This document shows, piece by piece, positions 1 through 5,386 of a DNA stretch of 6,960 bases (position 1 is its first letter; every line of letters begins with the position of its first letter). Location: the NCBI GenBank assembly GCA_030426005.1, contig JAUHZM010000162.1, forward strand, positions 1-6,960. The letters run 5' to 3'. Both the position numbers and the translations under genes were made by a program. The DNA is from Gammaproteobacteria bacterium. Lineage in GTDB: Bacteria > Pseudomonadota > Gammaproteobacteria > Arenicellales > Arenicellaceae. The notes beneath the pieces are model-generated. The model saw only the letters and a program-made list of their open reading frames with translations, was not told the DNA's origin and did not search any database.

Positions 1-1
1 T

Positions 2-115
2 TATGTCACCCTGATTGAAGAGGGAGAATATATGGGCGCTTTAATCCATTATCCCTTGTTATTTACACGCCTCATCCACAATCTGCATCATGGCATCATG
101 CTCGCCGCCGCGTAG
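2..115 (+). CDS. Doubtful C-terminal end of a plus-strand gene entering from the left
   Basis: Reading from base 2 on the plus strand, a frame is open from the window edge to a TAG at 113-115, giving 37 codons. The first part (YVTLIEEGEYMGALIHYP) reads like ordinary protein. The last 57 bases lie antisense to the 3' end of the metallophosphoesterase gene, so if real it would be a convergent overlap. An internal ATG at 32-34 preceded by AGGGAG could alternatively start a 27-residue peptide. The frame is too short to assign a family, and chance is a realistic explanation. Confidence 0.2.
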   Translation, partial: YVTLIEEGEYMGALIHYPLLFTRLIHNLHHGIMLAAA

Positions 116-1273
116 GCTTTCTTTAACGGGCTCGTTGCGCGGATGGCAATGCAGTTCCATCGGCATGGATAAGGGGGCGAGTTCTAGCTGGATTTCTCCT
201 TCGGCATTAACTTGCCCCAGCAGGATTTTGGAGTAGTCGCTGTTGGTGAGTAGGTCTTGGTGGCCGAGGCCTTGGCCGACGACGATGTTATCGATGCCTT
301 GTACTTCACGACGGTCGTAGATGTGAATGTGGCCGCTGATTAAGGTTTTTACGCCGAGTTCGTGCAGGGTAGCAATTAACCAGTCGCGCTCGCCATCACT
401 TCCTAGGTCGTGATGACTGCCTGGAAGGGGGTCGTACAAGGGGCGGTGCGTGTAGGCGATGGAATGTGCTGCGGTGGTGTCTTGCTTTAGGGCGTCGACT
501 AATGCGCCGCGTGAGCCAGCGCCGAACGGTAGGAAATTGGCGGCGGTGTCGAGATTGATAAAGCGCGTCTTGCCGAGTGTAAAGGCGTGGTTCAGTGGGC
601 TGACTTCAGATAGGAACTGATCATAGATCGAACCGTCTTCATGAAAGTCGTGGTTGCCAATACTCACGTAGACGGGAATTGGGCTTTGATTGAATAGATC
701 AATCGCGCGTCGGTAATCGCCGGGCTGGTAATTAAAGTCGCCGAGATGAAGGAAAAAATCAGCGCCCAGTTGATGGCCGCGTTGCAAACACCAGGCGAGT
801 TCCTGATCGCCACCAGTGTCGCCGATGGCAGCGAACGAGTAGCTGTCGGTCTGGGGTAAGCGGCACACTAATTCAAGTTGCTGCTGAGCAGAAAACTCAA
901 GTTCCACCGTGTGCGTGATGCCATCAATTGTGTGGCTCACGAGTGCTGCGGGATTGCTGCATTCGATGGTCGCATTACTGGCCAGATTTCGAATTAGCAG
1001 TTTCTTTTTACCCCCGCTTGCGCAGGTTAAATTGAGTGTCGGCTCGGGCGCGAATGCACGAAAATGTGCAATCTCTGTGTTGTCTTCCGGAGTGACTAGA
1101 ATCAAATCATTCAGCAGCGCACGCAGGCCGTTGTCGACCTCAACCGCGGTGGCAGGGTCACGCGGGTCCCAGTCCAGCGTTGGTAATCGCACACCGCGAT
1201 AGGCGCTGTACGCAAGTGTTGCGGCAGAACCGCCGAGCAATGACAACAAAAAAGCGCGGCGTGGTATTTTCAT
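59..1273 (-). CDS. Tat-exported purple-acid-phosphatase-like metallophosphoesterase
   Basis: A 404-residue calcineurin-like phosphoesterase predicted to hydrolyse a phosphomono- or diester outside the cytoplasm; the substrate is unknown. The N-terminus has a twin-arginine-like signal, PRRAFLL at residues 4-10, followed by a hydrophobic Gly/Ala-rich stretch to about residue 24, which suggests export of a folded, metal-loaded enzyme. Residues about 30-140 form an N-terminal region without a motif I recognise. All five dinuclear-metal motifs of the purple acid phosphatase type follow in order: GDTGGD (151-156), GDFNY (178-182), GNHD (206-209), YTHRPLY (274-280) and GHIH (314-317). It starts 2 bp after the stop of the upstream membrane glycosyltransferase-like gene with no clear Shine-Dalgarno sequence, so translation is probably coupled. 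The family assignment is firm; a role with the glycosyltransferase, such as trimming a phosphorylated envelope glycan, is only inferred from the operon. Confidence 0.88.
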   Translation of the reverse strand: MKIPRRAFLLSLLGGSAATLAYSAYRGVRLPTLDWDPRDPATAVEVDNGLRALLNDLILVTPEDNTEIAHFRAFAPEPTLNLTCASGGKKKLLIRNLASNATIECSNPAALVSHTIDGITHTVELEFSAQQQLELVCRLPQTDSYSFAAIGDTGGDQELAWCLQRGHQLGADFFLHLGDFNYQPGDYRRAIDLFNQSPIPVYVSIGNHDFHEDGSIYDQFLSEVSPLNHAFTLGKTRFINLDTAANFLPFGAGSRGALVDALKQDTTAAHSIAYTHRPLYDPLPGSHHDLGSDGERDWLIATLHELGVKTLISGHIHIYDRREVQGIDNIVVGQGLGHQDLLTNSDYSKILLGQVNAEGEIQLELAPLSMPMELHCHPRNEPVKESLRGGEHDAMMQIVDEACK

Positions 1274-1275
1274 GC

Positions 1276-2781
1276 TTAATCGGAATGAGTTTGGTAAATA
1301 AACAGAGCGCGGCCTTTCACGCCCTCAAAAATTTTGACAGGTCGCCCATAGAGGTACCACAGCGTTTGCCGAAAATCGTCTTCAAGCTTGCTTTTGGGGT
1401 TCACGCTCAGCGCCACGTAGTCATAGTCGTTAAGTTGTTTGGTATCCAGCAGGAAGCGCAGGTGGACGTTGTTGTGGTTGCTCATTAGCGTTTCCACCAC
1501 GTCGTCGCCGCTGTAGTACATCAGTAATCGATCGTTACTGAAATAGGTCGCATCATCTGGTAATTCTGATCTTAACCAATGTGCTGCGTCTTTAATGTGT
1601 AATTTCTTGCTGGATACGTCCATTCCTTCCAGTGACACAGCGGCAAGTAGGCTCAGTGCCAGTATGCTGCCTGTCCGTTTGAGCCAGCCACTTTGTCGAT
1701 ACGACTGCAGTATTCGCTCAATCATAAACGGCGCGAGTATCAGCAAGGTCAGTGCGGTGGCCATGGTGTAGCGCCCGACCAGGAAGTTGTTGTACAGGCT
1801 GAAGCACACCAGAACGATGAAGTTGGTGACTACGTACACGATCCAGATACGTTTGGCGAAATGGCTGTTAAAGCCGATGTTCTTCCAGTAAGCGATCACG
1901 GCAAACACAAAATAGAACAAAGCCATGCGACGAATCAGCTCATACACCACATTGCCGATGTTGCCAGCGAATACCCCAGCGTAGTTCCACAGTGTGAGTT
2001 CTTCGCCGCCGAGTTGTCGTTTGGTGTTGGCCACAAACAGATCAAACACGTTGTGAATATTTTTGCCGGAGTCCTGCGCCACTTTGATCATCGCAGCGTA
2101 CTTGTCGTTGACATACCAGGCCATCAGGGCAAGGCAGACAGCGAAGATCAGGATGGATAAACCGGTGAACAGTAGGCGTCGATTGGTGAATTGGCCGGTC
2201 GAAAACAACAGTAAGAAGTAGGGCGCAATCAGCAGAAAGGCGATGCCTTCAAAGCGGAATAAACAACTGAGGGCTGCAAACGCCAGCCAGCCGATTAAGT
2301 GCTGCTTATTCAGCGTGCTGCAGTAGCGGAAGATGAAATACAGCGACCATAGATAGCAGCTTAAGTAGGCGAAGTCGCGAATTAAGAAGGAGCGGAATTT
2401 GGTGATGCTTGGGAAAAATAGAATCACCACCATGGCGATCACAATAATGCGTCGATTATTGTTCGACAGTTCGCCGACGATGCACACATAGGCCAGTGTT
2501 AAAGAGGTGACCAATAAGGTATTGAGAATATACGCGGCTGGTTCAACCCCAATGGACAGCAGCTTGGCGACACCAGCAATGAGTACCGAATAATACGGCC
2601 AGCTGTAATAGTCAAACGCCTGTGCCCATTCGCCACGCAGCATCATTTCAGCAATGGCCAGATAGGTGACGCCGTCATTATTCATGACTGGATCTAAAAA
2701 GACACACCATGCAGACAGCGCAATATTGGCTGCAATCATCAGCAGCACAAGCAGCGGTCGGTCACGGTACAGTTGATACAT
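1276..2781 (-). CDS. Multi-pass membrane protein, GT-C / family 39-like glycosyltransferase
   Basis: A 501-residue integral membrane protein. TM1 spans about residues 9-29. It is followed by a first extracytoplasmic loop with NNDGVTYL (34-41), whose Asp36 sits where GT-C enzymes of the PMT/ArnT type keep their catalytic acid, and by WPYY (61-64). Further hydrophobic segments lie at about 66-100, 110-124, 137-152, 160-193, 203-222, 285-299, 311-330, 337-355 and 370-385, with an RFEG motif at 176-179. Residues about 386-501 form a soluble C-terminal domain. GT-C enzymes use polyprenyl-phosphate sugars to modify lipids, glycans or proteins on the periplasmic side; donor and acceptor cannot be told here. 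The ATG at 2781 is the first Met and gives a complete TM1, but no good ribosome binding site precedes it. The gene is first of a two-gene unit with the metallophosphoesterase and diverges from galE. Family membership rests on topology and the loop motif. Confidence 0.75.
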   Translation of the reverse strand: MYQLYRDRPLLVLLMIAANIALSAWCVFLDPVMNNDGVTYLAIAEMMLRGEWAQAFDYYSWPYYSVLIAGVAKLLSIGVEPAAYILNTLLVTSLTLAYVCIVGELSNNNRRIIVIAMVVILFFPSITKFRSFLIRDFAYLSCYLWSLYFIFRYCSTLNKQHLIGWLAFAALSCLFRFEGIAFLLIAPYFLLLFSTGQFTNRRLLFTGLSILIFAVCLALMAWYVNDKYAAMIKVAQDSGKNIHNVFDLFVANTKRQLGGEELTLWNYAGVFAGNIGNVVYELIRRMALFYFVFAVIAYWKNIGFNSHFAKRIWIVYVVTNFIVLVCFSLYNNFLVGRYTMATALTLLILAPFMIERILQSYRQSGWLKRTGSILALSLLAAVSLEGMDVSSKKLHIKDAAHWLRSELPDDATYFSNDRLLMYYSGDDVVETLMSNHNNVHLRFLLDTKQLNDYDYVALSVNPKSKLEDDFRQTLWYLYGRPVKIFEGVKGRALFIYQTHSD

Positions 2782-2844
2782 GGTGTCGGGCGTTGGCTTT
2801 AAACGGAGTGTTTGCGATTGATTGACGCGTTATGCTGGCATGAG

Positions 2845-2854
2845 CCGATATCGG
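2845..2854. repeat. Perfect 10-bp palindrome CCGATATCGG
   Basis: A self-complementary CCGATATCGG lies about 60 bp upstream of the glycosyltransferase-like start codon, a position compatible with an operator. A palindrome of this length can arise by chance in a region this long, so a regulatory role is only a possibility. Confidence 0.3.
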
Positions 2855-3018
2855 AGGAAGAGCAGTCTTTGATCATCGGACGCGTTTCTGAGTAACACCA
2901 CGAATATTGTTAGTTTGGTAAATGACAGAGGGTTGAGTCAGCGCTGGTTCGGAATTAACCGTTTTTATGCCTGCGTTGATTCTAAGCCTTAGACCCTGTT
3001 TACTGACCCGGACAGATT

Positions 3019-3033
3019 TAATTCGCCGAATTA
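3019..3033. repeat. 15-nt palindrome TAATTCG-C-CGAATTA, operator candidate
   Basis: Two perfect 7-nt arms (TAATTCG and CGAATTA) flank one central base, the usual architecture for a dimeric repressor or activator. It sits about 188 bp upstream of galE and 238 bp upstream of the divergent gene. Seven-base arms are unlikely by chance in 439 bp, but I do not recognise the site as that of a known regulator. Confidence 0.35.
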
Positions 3034-3080
3034 TGGCGACAGGTCAATCCTTCGTTCCGTTGCGTTGAAAATCAAACTGC

Positions 3081-3092
3081 TCGAGCGCTCGA
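3081..3092. repeat. Perfect 12-bp palindrome TCGAGCGCTCGA
   Basis: A fully self-complementary 12-mer about 130 bp upstream of galE, flanked by TCAA (3072-3075) on the left and TTGA (3093-3096) on the right, which partly extends the symmetry. It could be an operator or a cruciform-prone site. No matching regulator is evident. Confidence 0.3.
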
Positions 3093-3131
3093 TTGACTGA
3101 ATCTGTATTTGTCTGACCACCCAATACGGTC

Positions 3132-3158
3132 GCGACAACCAGCGCTAAATAGTATCAT
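3132..3158 (+). promoter_or_regulatory. Weak sigma70-like promoter candidate for galE
   Basis: TATCAT at 3153-3158 matches the -10 consensus TATAAT at five of six positions. The best upstream -35 partner is GCGACA at 3132-3137 (four of six), but the spacer is only 15 bp, shorter than the preferred 17. It would give a leader of roughly 55 nt before galE. The -10 element is the convincing part. Confidence 0.3.
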
Positions 3159-3209
3159 AGTCTGATTGGATTCAACCACTGTCGCGGCGGTGGATTTTGC
3201 GACAATAAC

Positions 3210-3215
3210 AGGCGG
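3210..3215 (+). promoter_or_regulatory. Ribosome binding site of galE
   Basis: AGGCGG lies five bases before the ATG at 3221, a one-mismatch Shine-Dalgarno match at suitable spacing. It supports the chosen galE start, which also yields the canonical N-terminus MQKILVTGG. Confidence 0.65.
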
Positions 3216-3220
3216 TTTAC

Positions 3221-4240
3221 ATGCAAAAAATTCTGGTAACAGGTGGCGCTGGTTATATTGGTAGTCACACCGTTGTGGCGCTGTTACAGCAGGGCTATGA
3301 GCCGGTTATCGTGGATAACTTTAGCAATAGTCATCCACGCGTAATCGATCGTATTGAGCAGATATGCAATCAGCGACCGAGTGTGGTCGACGCCGATCTG
3401 CGCGACACCGATGCGTTGGCATCGATATTTCAGACACATGAAATCGACGCGGTGATCCACTTTGCCGGCTTGAAAGCGGTTGGCGAATCGGTCACTGACC
3501 CGGTGCGTTACTACGAAAACAATGTTCAAGGCGCGTTGCAGTTGATCAAAGTGATGTCGCAGCACGGATGCCATCGACTAGTGTTTAGTTCGTCGGCGAC
3601 TGTGTACGGTAACGCGACCCGTATGCCAATTAATGAACAAGCGCCGTTGCAGGCCACAAATCCATACGGCTGGACCAAGTTGATGATCGAGCAAATCCTG
3701 CGTGATCTGTGTGTGGCTGATCCGGCGTGGCGAGTTGCCTTGCTGCGGTATTTTAATCCAGTTGCAGCCCACCAAAGTGGCTTGATCGGTGAAGACCCGA
3801 ATGGCATCCCGAATAATTTGGTGCCGTTTGTGGCACAGGTTGCTGTTGGGCGGCGTGATCACGTTGCGGTGTTTGGGGGTGATTACGACACGCACGATGG
3901 CACCGGAGTGCGTGATTACATTCACGTGTTGGACCTCGCTGACGCACACCTAAGTGCGTTGCGGGCTTTGGATGGTCTGGACGGTTGTCGAGCGTTTAAT
4001 ATCGGAACCGGCAATGGGCATTCTGTGCTGGACGTTATCCGCGCCTTCAGCCAGGCCTGCGGGCAAGATATTCCGTATCAGGTTGTGGATCGTCGTCCAG
4101 GCGATGTGGCGACCAGTTACGCGGACGTCAGTCGTAGTCAGTCGGAGTTAGCCTGGCAAGCAAAATTTGATTTAGCGCAGATGATGCAGGACCATTGGCG
4201 TTGGCAGTCTCAGAATCCCCAAGGCTACGGTTCCGACTAA
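3221..4240 (+). CDS. galE: UDP-hexose 4-epimerase (UDP-glucose 4-epimerase)
   Basis: A full-length 339-residue extended short-chain dehydrogenase that interconverts UDP-glucose and UDP-galactose through a 4-keto intermediate with bound NAD, supplying galactose units for envelope polysaccharides. The NAD-binding GGAGYIG is at 8-14. The catalytic residues fall at the same numbers as in E. coli GalE: Ser124, Tyr149 and Lys153 (YGWTK, 149-153). RYFNP (176-180), GEDPNGIPNNL (190-200), Arg231 in GVRDYIH and Arg292 in RRPGD are also kept, and the C-terminus WQSQNPQGY matches the E. coli form. At position 299, the gatekeeper next to the sugar, this protein has Ser (GDVATSY) where E. coli has Tyr. The human enzyme, which also uses UDP-GalNAc, has Cys there. 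It may therefore be bifunctional on N-acetylated sugars. It is transcribed alone, away from the glycosyltransferase-like gene. Confidence 0.96.
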   Translation: MQKILVTGGAGYIGSHTVVALLQQGYEPVIVDNFSNSHPRVIDRIEQICNQRPSVVDADLRDTDALASIFQTHEIDAVIHFAGLKAVGESVTDPVRYYENNVQGALQLIKVMSQHGCHRLVFSSSATVYGNATRMPINEQAPLQATNPYGWTKLMIEQILRDLCVADPAWRVALLRYFNPVAAHQSGLIGEDPNGIPNNLVPFVAQVAVGRRDHVAVFGGDYDTHDGTGVRDYIHVLDLADAHLSALRALDGLDGCRAFNIGTGNGHSVLDVIRAFSQACGQDIPYQVVDRRPGDVATSYADVSRSQSELAWQAKFDLAQMMQDHWRWQSQNPQGYGSD

Positions 4241-4251
4241 TTGGAATGCAT

Positions 4252-4265
4252 TTCAGACTTTAGTC
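4252..4265. repeat. Direct repeat copy 1, TTCAGACTTTAGTC
   Basis: An exact 14-bp match to 4592-4605, located 11 bp after the galE stop. It contains the inverted repeat GACT-TT-AGTC, so each copy could bind a dimeric protein or fold a small hairpin. Both copies follow an AATG, with a 3-base difference in spacing. Confidence 0.5.
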
Positions 4266-4269
4266 CGAT

Positions 4270-4277
4270 GTCCTGGC
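4270..4277. repeat. GTCCTGGC, repeat of a terminator arm
   Basis: GTCCTGGC recurs at 4314-4321 as part of the right arm of the nearby terminator hairpin. TCCTGGC at 4271-4277 can therefore also pair with GCCAGGA at 4306-4312, giving an alternative but longer-looped and probably weaker hairpin. It may be a local duplication. Confidence 0.3.
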
Positions 4278-4292
4278 AGTGATTTCTTGAGT

Positions 4293-4324
4293 ACAAAAAA
4301 GAAACGCCAGGAAGTCCTGGCGTT
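4293..4324 (-). terminator. Strong minus-strand intrinsic terminator
   Basis: AACGCCAGGA (4303-4312) and TCCTGGCGTT (4315-4324) are perfect complements, in practice a nine-pair stem with a four-base loop. Read on the minus strand, the stem is followed by UCUUUUUU. On the plus strand the stem is followed by AAATGAAAAA, so it does not look like a galE terminator. It lies 390 bp past the FAH-family stop and beyond another minus-strand terminator, so it must be a backup or belong to an unannotated minus-strand transcript. Confidence 0.75.
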
Positions 4325-4386
4325 AAATGAAAAACATGTAGGGTGTAGGGTTACAGAAGAGTGGTGGTGTAGGTCTTTGTTTTTCA

Positions 4387-4414
4387 AACAACAACCGATT
4401 CGTAAGTTGTTGTT
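4387..4414. repeat. Inverted repeat with 9-bp arms
   Basis: AACAACAAC (4387-4395) and GTTGTTGTT (4406-4414) are perfect complements around a 10-base spacer. Neither side is followed by a T tract in transcript sense, so it is not an intrinsic terminator by itself. It would be a moderately stable stem in an RNA from either strand. Confidence 0.45.
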
Positions 4415-4499
4415 AAATAAGGACTATTCACTCAATCCTGATTCCAAGCGTAGCTAAGTGACTACAGATAGCTGAGGCGACATTACCGGCTTAGAACCC

Positions 4500-4516
4500 T
4501 CAAAAAATTTTTTTGA
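4500..4516. repeat. A-tract/T-tract palindrome
   Basis: TCAAAAAA and TTTTTTGA form perfect 8-nt arms around one T. A6T7 runs of this kind stiffen or bend DNA and often attract nucleoid proteins. In RNA it would be a weak A-U hairpin. I assign no specific role. Confidence 0.4.
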
Positions 4517-4534
4517 ACAAAGAAGTCGCGTAGA

Positions 4535-4574
4535 AACCGTGGTTGGGTTATTGGGTTGGGTAGGGGCCACGGTT
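4535..4574. repeat. Inverted repeat enclosing a G-quadruplex motif
   Basis: AACCGTGG (4535-4542) and CCACGGTT (4567-4574) are perfect 8-nt arms. The 24-base loop on the plus strand holds four G runs (4545-4547, 4553-4555, 4558-4560, 4563-4566) with linkers of 5, 2 and 2 bases, which fits the canonical G3+N1-7 rule. The minus strand carries the matching C runs. The stem would bring the ends of the quadruplex together, so the arrangement looks structurally sensible, but no function is shown. Confidence 0.5.
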
Positions 4575-4591
4575 ACTGCGCAACCTCAATG

Positions 4592-4605
4592 TTCAGACTT
4601 TAGTC
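4592..4605. repeat. Direct repeat copy 2, TTCAGACTTTAGTC
   Basis: An exact match to 4252-4265, spaced 340 bp away. Here the inner inverted repeat is one base longer on each side (AGACT-TT-AGTCT, 4595-4606). It overlaps the possible -10 element of the candidate minus-strand promoter, so it could be a regulator site. Confidence 0.5.
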
Positions 4606-4631
4606 TAACCGACGAAATAAAGTCGAATCAA
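4602..4631 (-). promoter_or_regulatory. Weak minus-strand promoter candidate
   Basis: On the minus strand TTGATT (4626-4631) and TAGACT (4602-4607) match the -35 and -10 consensus at four of six positions each with an 18-bp spacer. It points toward the candidate small RNA. The surroundings are AT-rich and chance matches of this quality are common. Confidence 0.2.
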
Positions 4632-4633
4632 TA

Positions 4634-4689
4634 GAAAAATTAAAAAAATTCCACCAAAACTTAATTTTATTTATGTTCAGTAGGTGGAA
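4634..4689 (-). terminator. Intrinsic terminator of the trpB-trpA-FAH operon
   Basis: On the minus strand, TTCCACC (from 4683-4689) pairs with GGTGGAA (from 4649-4655), and the stem is followed directly by seven Us, then AA and five more Us. The AU-rich interior can add an imperfect inner helix between AACAUAAAU and the facing AAUUAAGUU. It starts 24 nt past the FAH-family stop codon, the expected place for the end of this operon. The loop is longer than in textbook terminators. Confidence 0.6.
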
Positions 4690-4713
4690 ACGCAGTCCTT
4701 GCGGTTGATCGGG

Positions 4714-5385
4714 TTATTCAATACGTAGTTTATCGAACAAAATGTCCTGATTGAGTGCGCCGCGCAAGTTGTCGCCAGCACGCAGCGGCCCAACCCCGGC
4801 TGGTGTGCCCGTAAGTACCACATCGCCGGGTTCCAAGGTCACAACCTGTACGATCTCGTGTAATAAATCTGCAATCGGGGTTAGCATCAATTGGCTATTG
4901 CTGTGTTGCCTTTGCACTTCGTTCACCCAGAGAGTCAGTTCTAGGTTATCCGGTTGCCAGCCATCCTCGACTTGCAAGAACGGACTCAATACGCAGCTGT
5001 TATCAAATGCTTTTGCGCGCTCCCAGGGTAAACCCTCTTGCTTTAACTCGGCCTGCACATCACGCAAGGTCAAATCGATACCTAAGCCGATACCGACCAC
5101 GCCGTTGAGTAGTTCACTGCTGTGTCTGTTGAGCGTGGTGCCGATCAATAGGGCAATTTCCAGCTCGTGGTGCAGTTCGCCGAGATGCGACAAATGGCTG
5201 ATTTCGAGCGTGTCCTGCGTACTGCACAATGCACTGCGTGGTTTGAAAAACAGCACCGGTTGACGCGCGGCCTTGGAATTCATCTCGCGAATGTGGTCGG
5301 CGTAGTTCTTGCCTACGCAGACCGCCTTGCCACTCGGCAGCGTGCAGGGCGAGCCGTTGCGCCAGAGGTGCTGGTATGGTGTCAT
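4714..5385 (-). CDS. FAH-family hydrolase, YcgM/FAHD1-like (acylpyruvate hydrolase or oxaloacetate decarboxylase)
   Basis: A 223-residue fumarylacetoacetate hydrolase family enzyme, close in length and sequence to E. coli YcgM (about 219 residues) and human FAHD1. Members bind Mg or Mn and cleave acylpyruvates or act on oxaloacetate. Visible motifs are the lid dyad His31 and Glu34 in NYADHIREM, the metal ligands Glu74 and Glu76 in HHELE and Asp104 in GIDLTLRDVQ, Lys125 in WERAKAFD, and GDVVLTGTPAGVGP (187-200). The ATG at 5385 is chosen because it gives the family length and lies one base after the trpA stop. An in-frame ATG at 5421 would add 12 residues that are out-of-frame trpA sequence. 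No Shine-Dalgarno sequence is visible, so translation is probably coupled to trpA. The family is secure; the substrate and its link to tryptophan synthesis are not known. Confidence 0.9.
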   Translation of the reverse strand: MTPYQHLWRNGSPCTLPSGKAVCVGKNYADHIREMNSKAARQPVLFFKPRSALCSTQDTLEISHLSHLGELHHELEIALLIGTTLNRHSSELLNGVVGIGLGIDLTLRDVQAELKQEGLPWERAKAFDNSCVLSPFLQVEDGWQPDNLELTLWVNEVQRQHSNSQLMLTPIADLLHEIVQVVTLEPGDVVLTGTPAGVGPLRAGDNLRGALNQDILFDKLRIE

Positions 5386-5386
5386 T

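Larger units (their letters stand above)
2782..3220. promoter_or_regulatory. Divergent intergenic region between the glycosyltransferase-like gene and galE
   Basis: These 439 bases separate two genes transcribed away from each other and must hold both promoters. I found no convincing open reading frame; GGAGGAAG at 2853-2860 resembles a ribosome binding site, but the nearby TTG frame ends after 8 codons. The region carries three perfect palindromes, annotated separately, and GTCGC/GCGAC motifs close to galE, including TGTCGC at 3180-3185 inverted as GCGACA at 3199-3204. I saw no consensus-quality minus-strand promoter for the glycosyltransferase-like gene. The length and palindromes suggest regulated rather than simple constitutive expression, but no regulator can be named. 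Confidence 0.6.
4293..4596 (-). ncRNA. Candidate minus-strand small RNA with C-rich loops
   Basis: This is a speculative transcript of about 300 nt ending at the strong terminator at 4293-4324. From its 5' end it would hold an eight-pair stem with a 24-nt loop containing CCCCUACCCAACCC (plus-strand 4535-4574), an A/U hairpin (4500-4516), a nine-pair hairpin (4387-4414), a G-poor segment with several CCUAC motifs (4338-4373), and the terminator. C-rich exposed segments are known in some bacterial sRNAs to pair with Shine-Dalgarno sequences. A weak promoter lies at 4602-4631. The 5' end is a guess, and the RNA matches no family I know. The alternative is non-functional intergenic sequence with a leftover terminator. 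Confidence 0.25.
4241..4713. other. Structured convergent intergenic region
   Basis: This 473-bp stretch lies between the 3' ends of galE (plus) and the FAH-family gene (minus) and contains no credible protein gene. It is AT-rich at its right end and holds two minus-strand intrinsic terminators, a pair of 14-bp direct repeats, a 9-bp-arm inverted repeat, an A/T palindrome and a hairpin whose loop is a G-quadruplex motif. GTAGG occurs at 4338, 4345, 4369 and 4560 on the plus strand, so the minus strand is C-rich and G-poor in two blocks. I saw no plus-strand hairpin followed by a U tract, so how galE transcription ends is unclear. Confidence 0.6.

Noticed and set aside
1693..2160. 155-codon plus-strand ORF inside the glycosyltransferase-like gene
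   Set aside because: It is antisense to a clear membrane-protein frame. The peptide is His/Gln/Val-rich with no recognisable domain, as expected of a shadow frame.
2822..2850. Plus-strand promoter based on TTGACG at 2822-2827
   Set aside because: No acceptable -10 element lies 16-18 bp downstream, and it would be almost 400 bp from galE.
2853..2904. Small gene after GGAGGAAG in the divergent region
   Set aside because: The only nearby frame, from a TTG, ends after 8 codons, so there is no credible peptide.
3578..3949. Minus-strand ORF within galE
   Set aside because: galE motifs are complete on the plus strand, and this translation shows no family signature.
4293..4324. The hairpin as the terminator of galE
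   Set aside because: On the plus strand the stem is followed by AAATGAAAAA, not a U tract; the A run before it forms the U tract only on the minus strand.
4751..5263. 170-codon plus-strand ORF opposite the FAH-family gene
   Set aside because: Ser/Cys/Lys-rich low-information peptide antisense to a well conserved enzyme whose catalytic motifs all lie in the minus frame.
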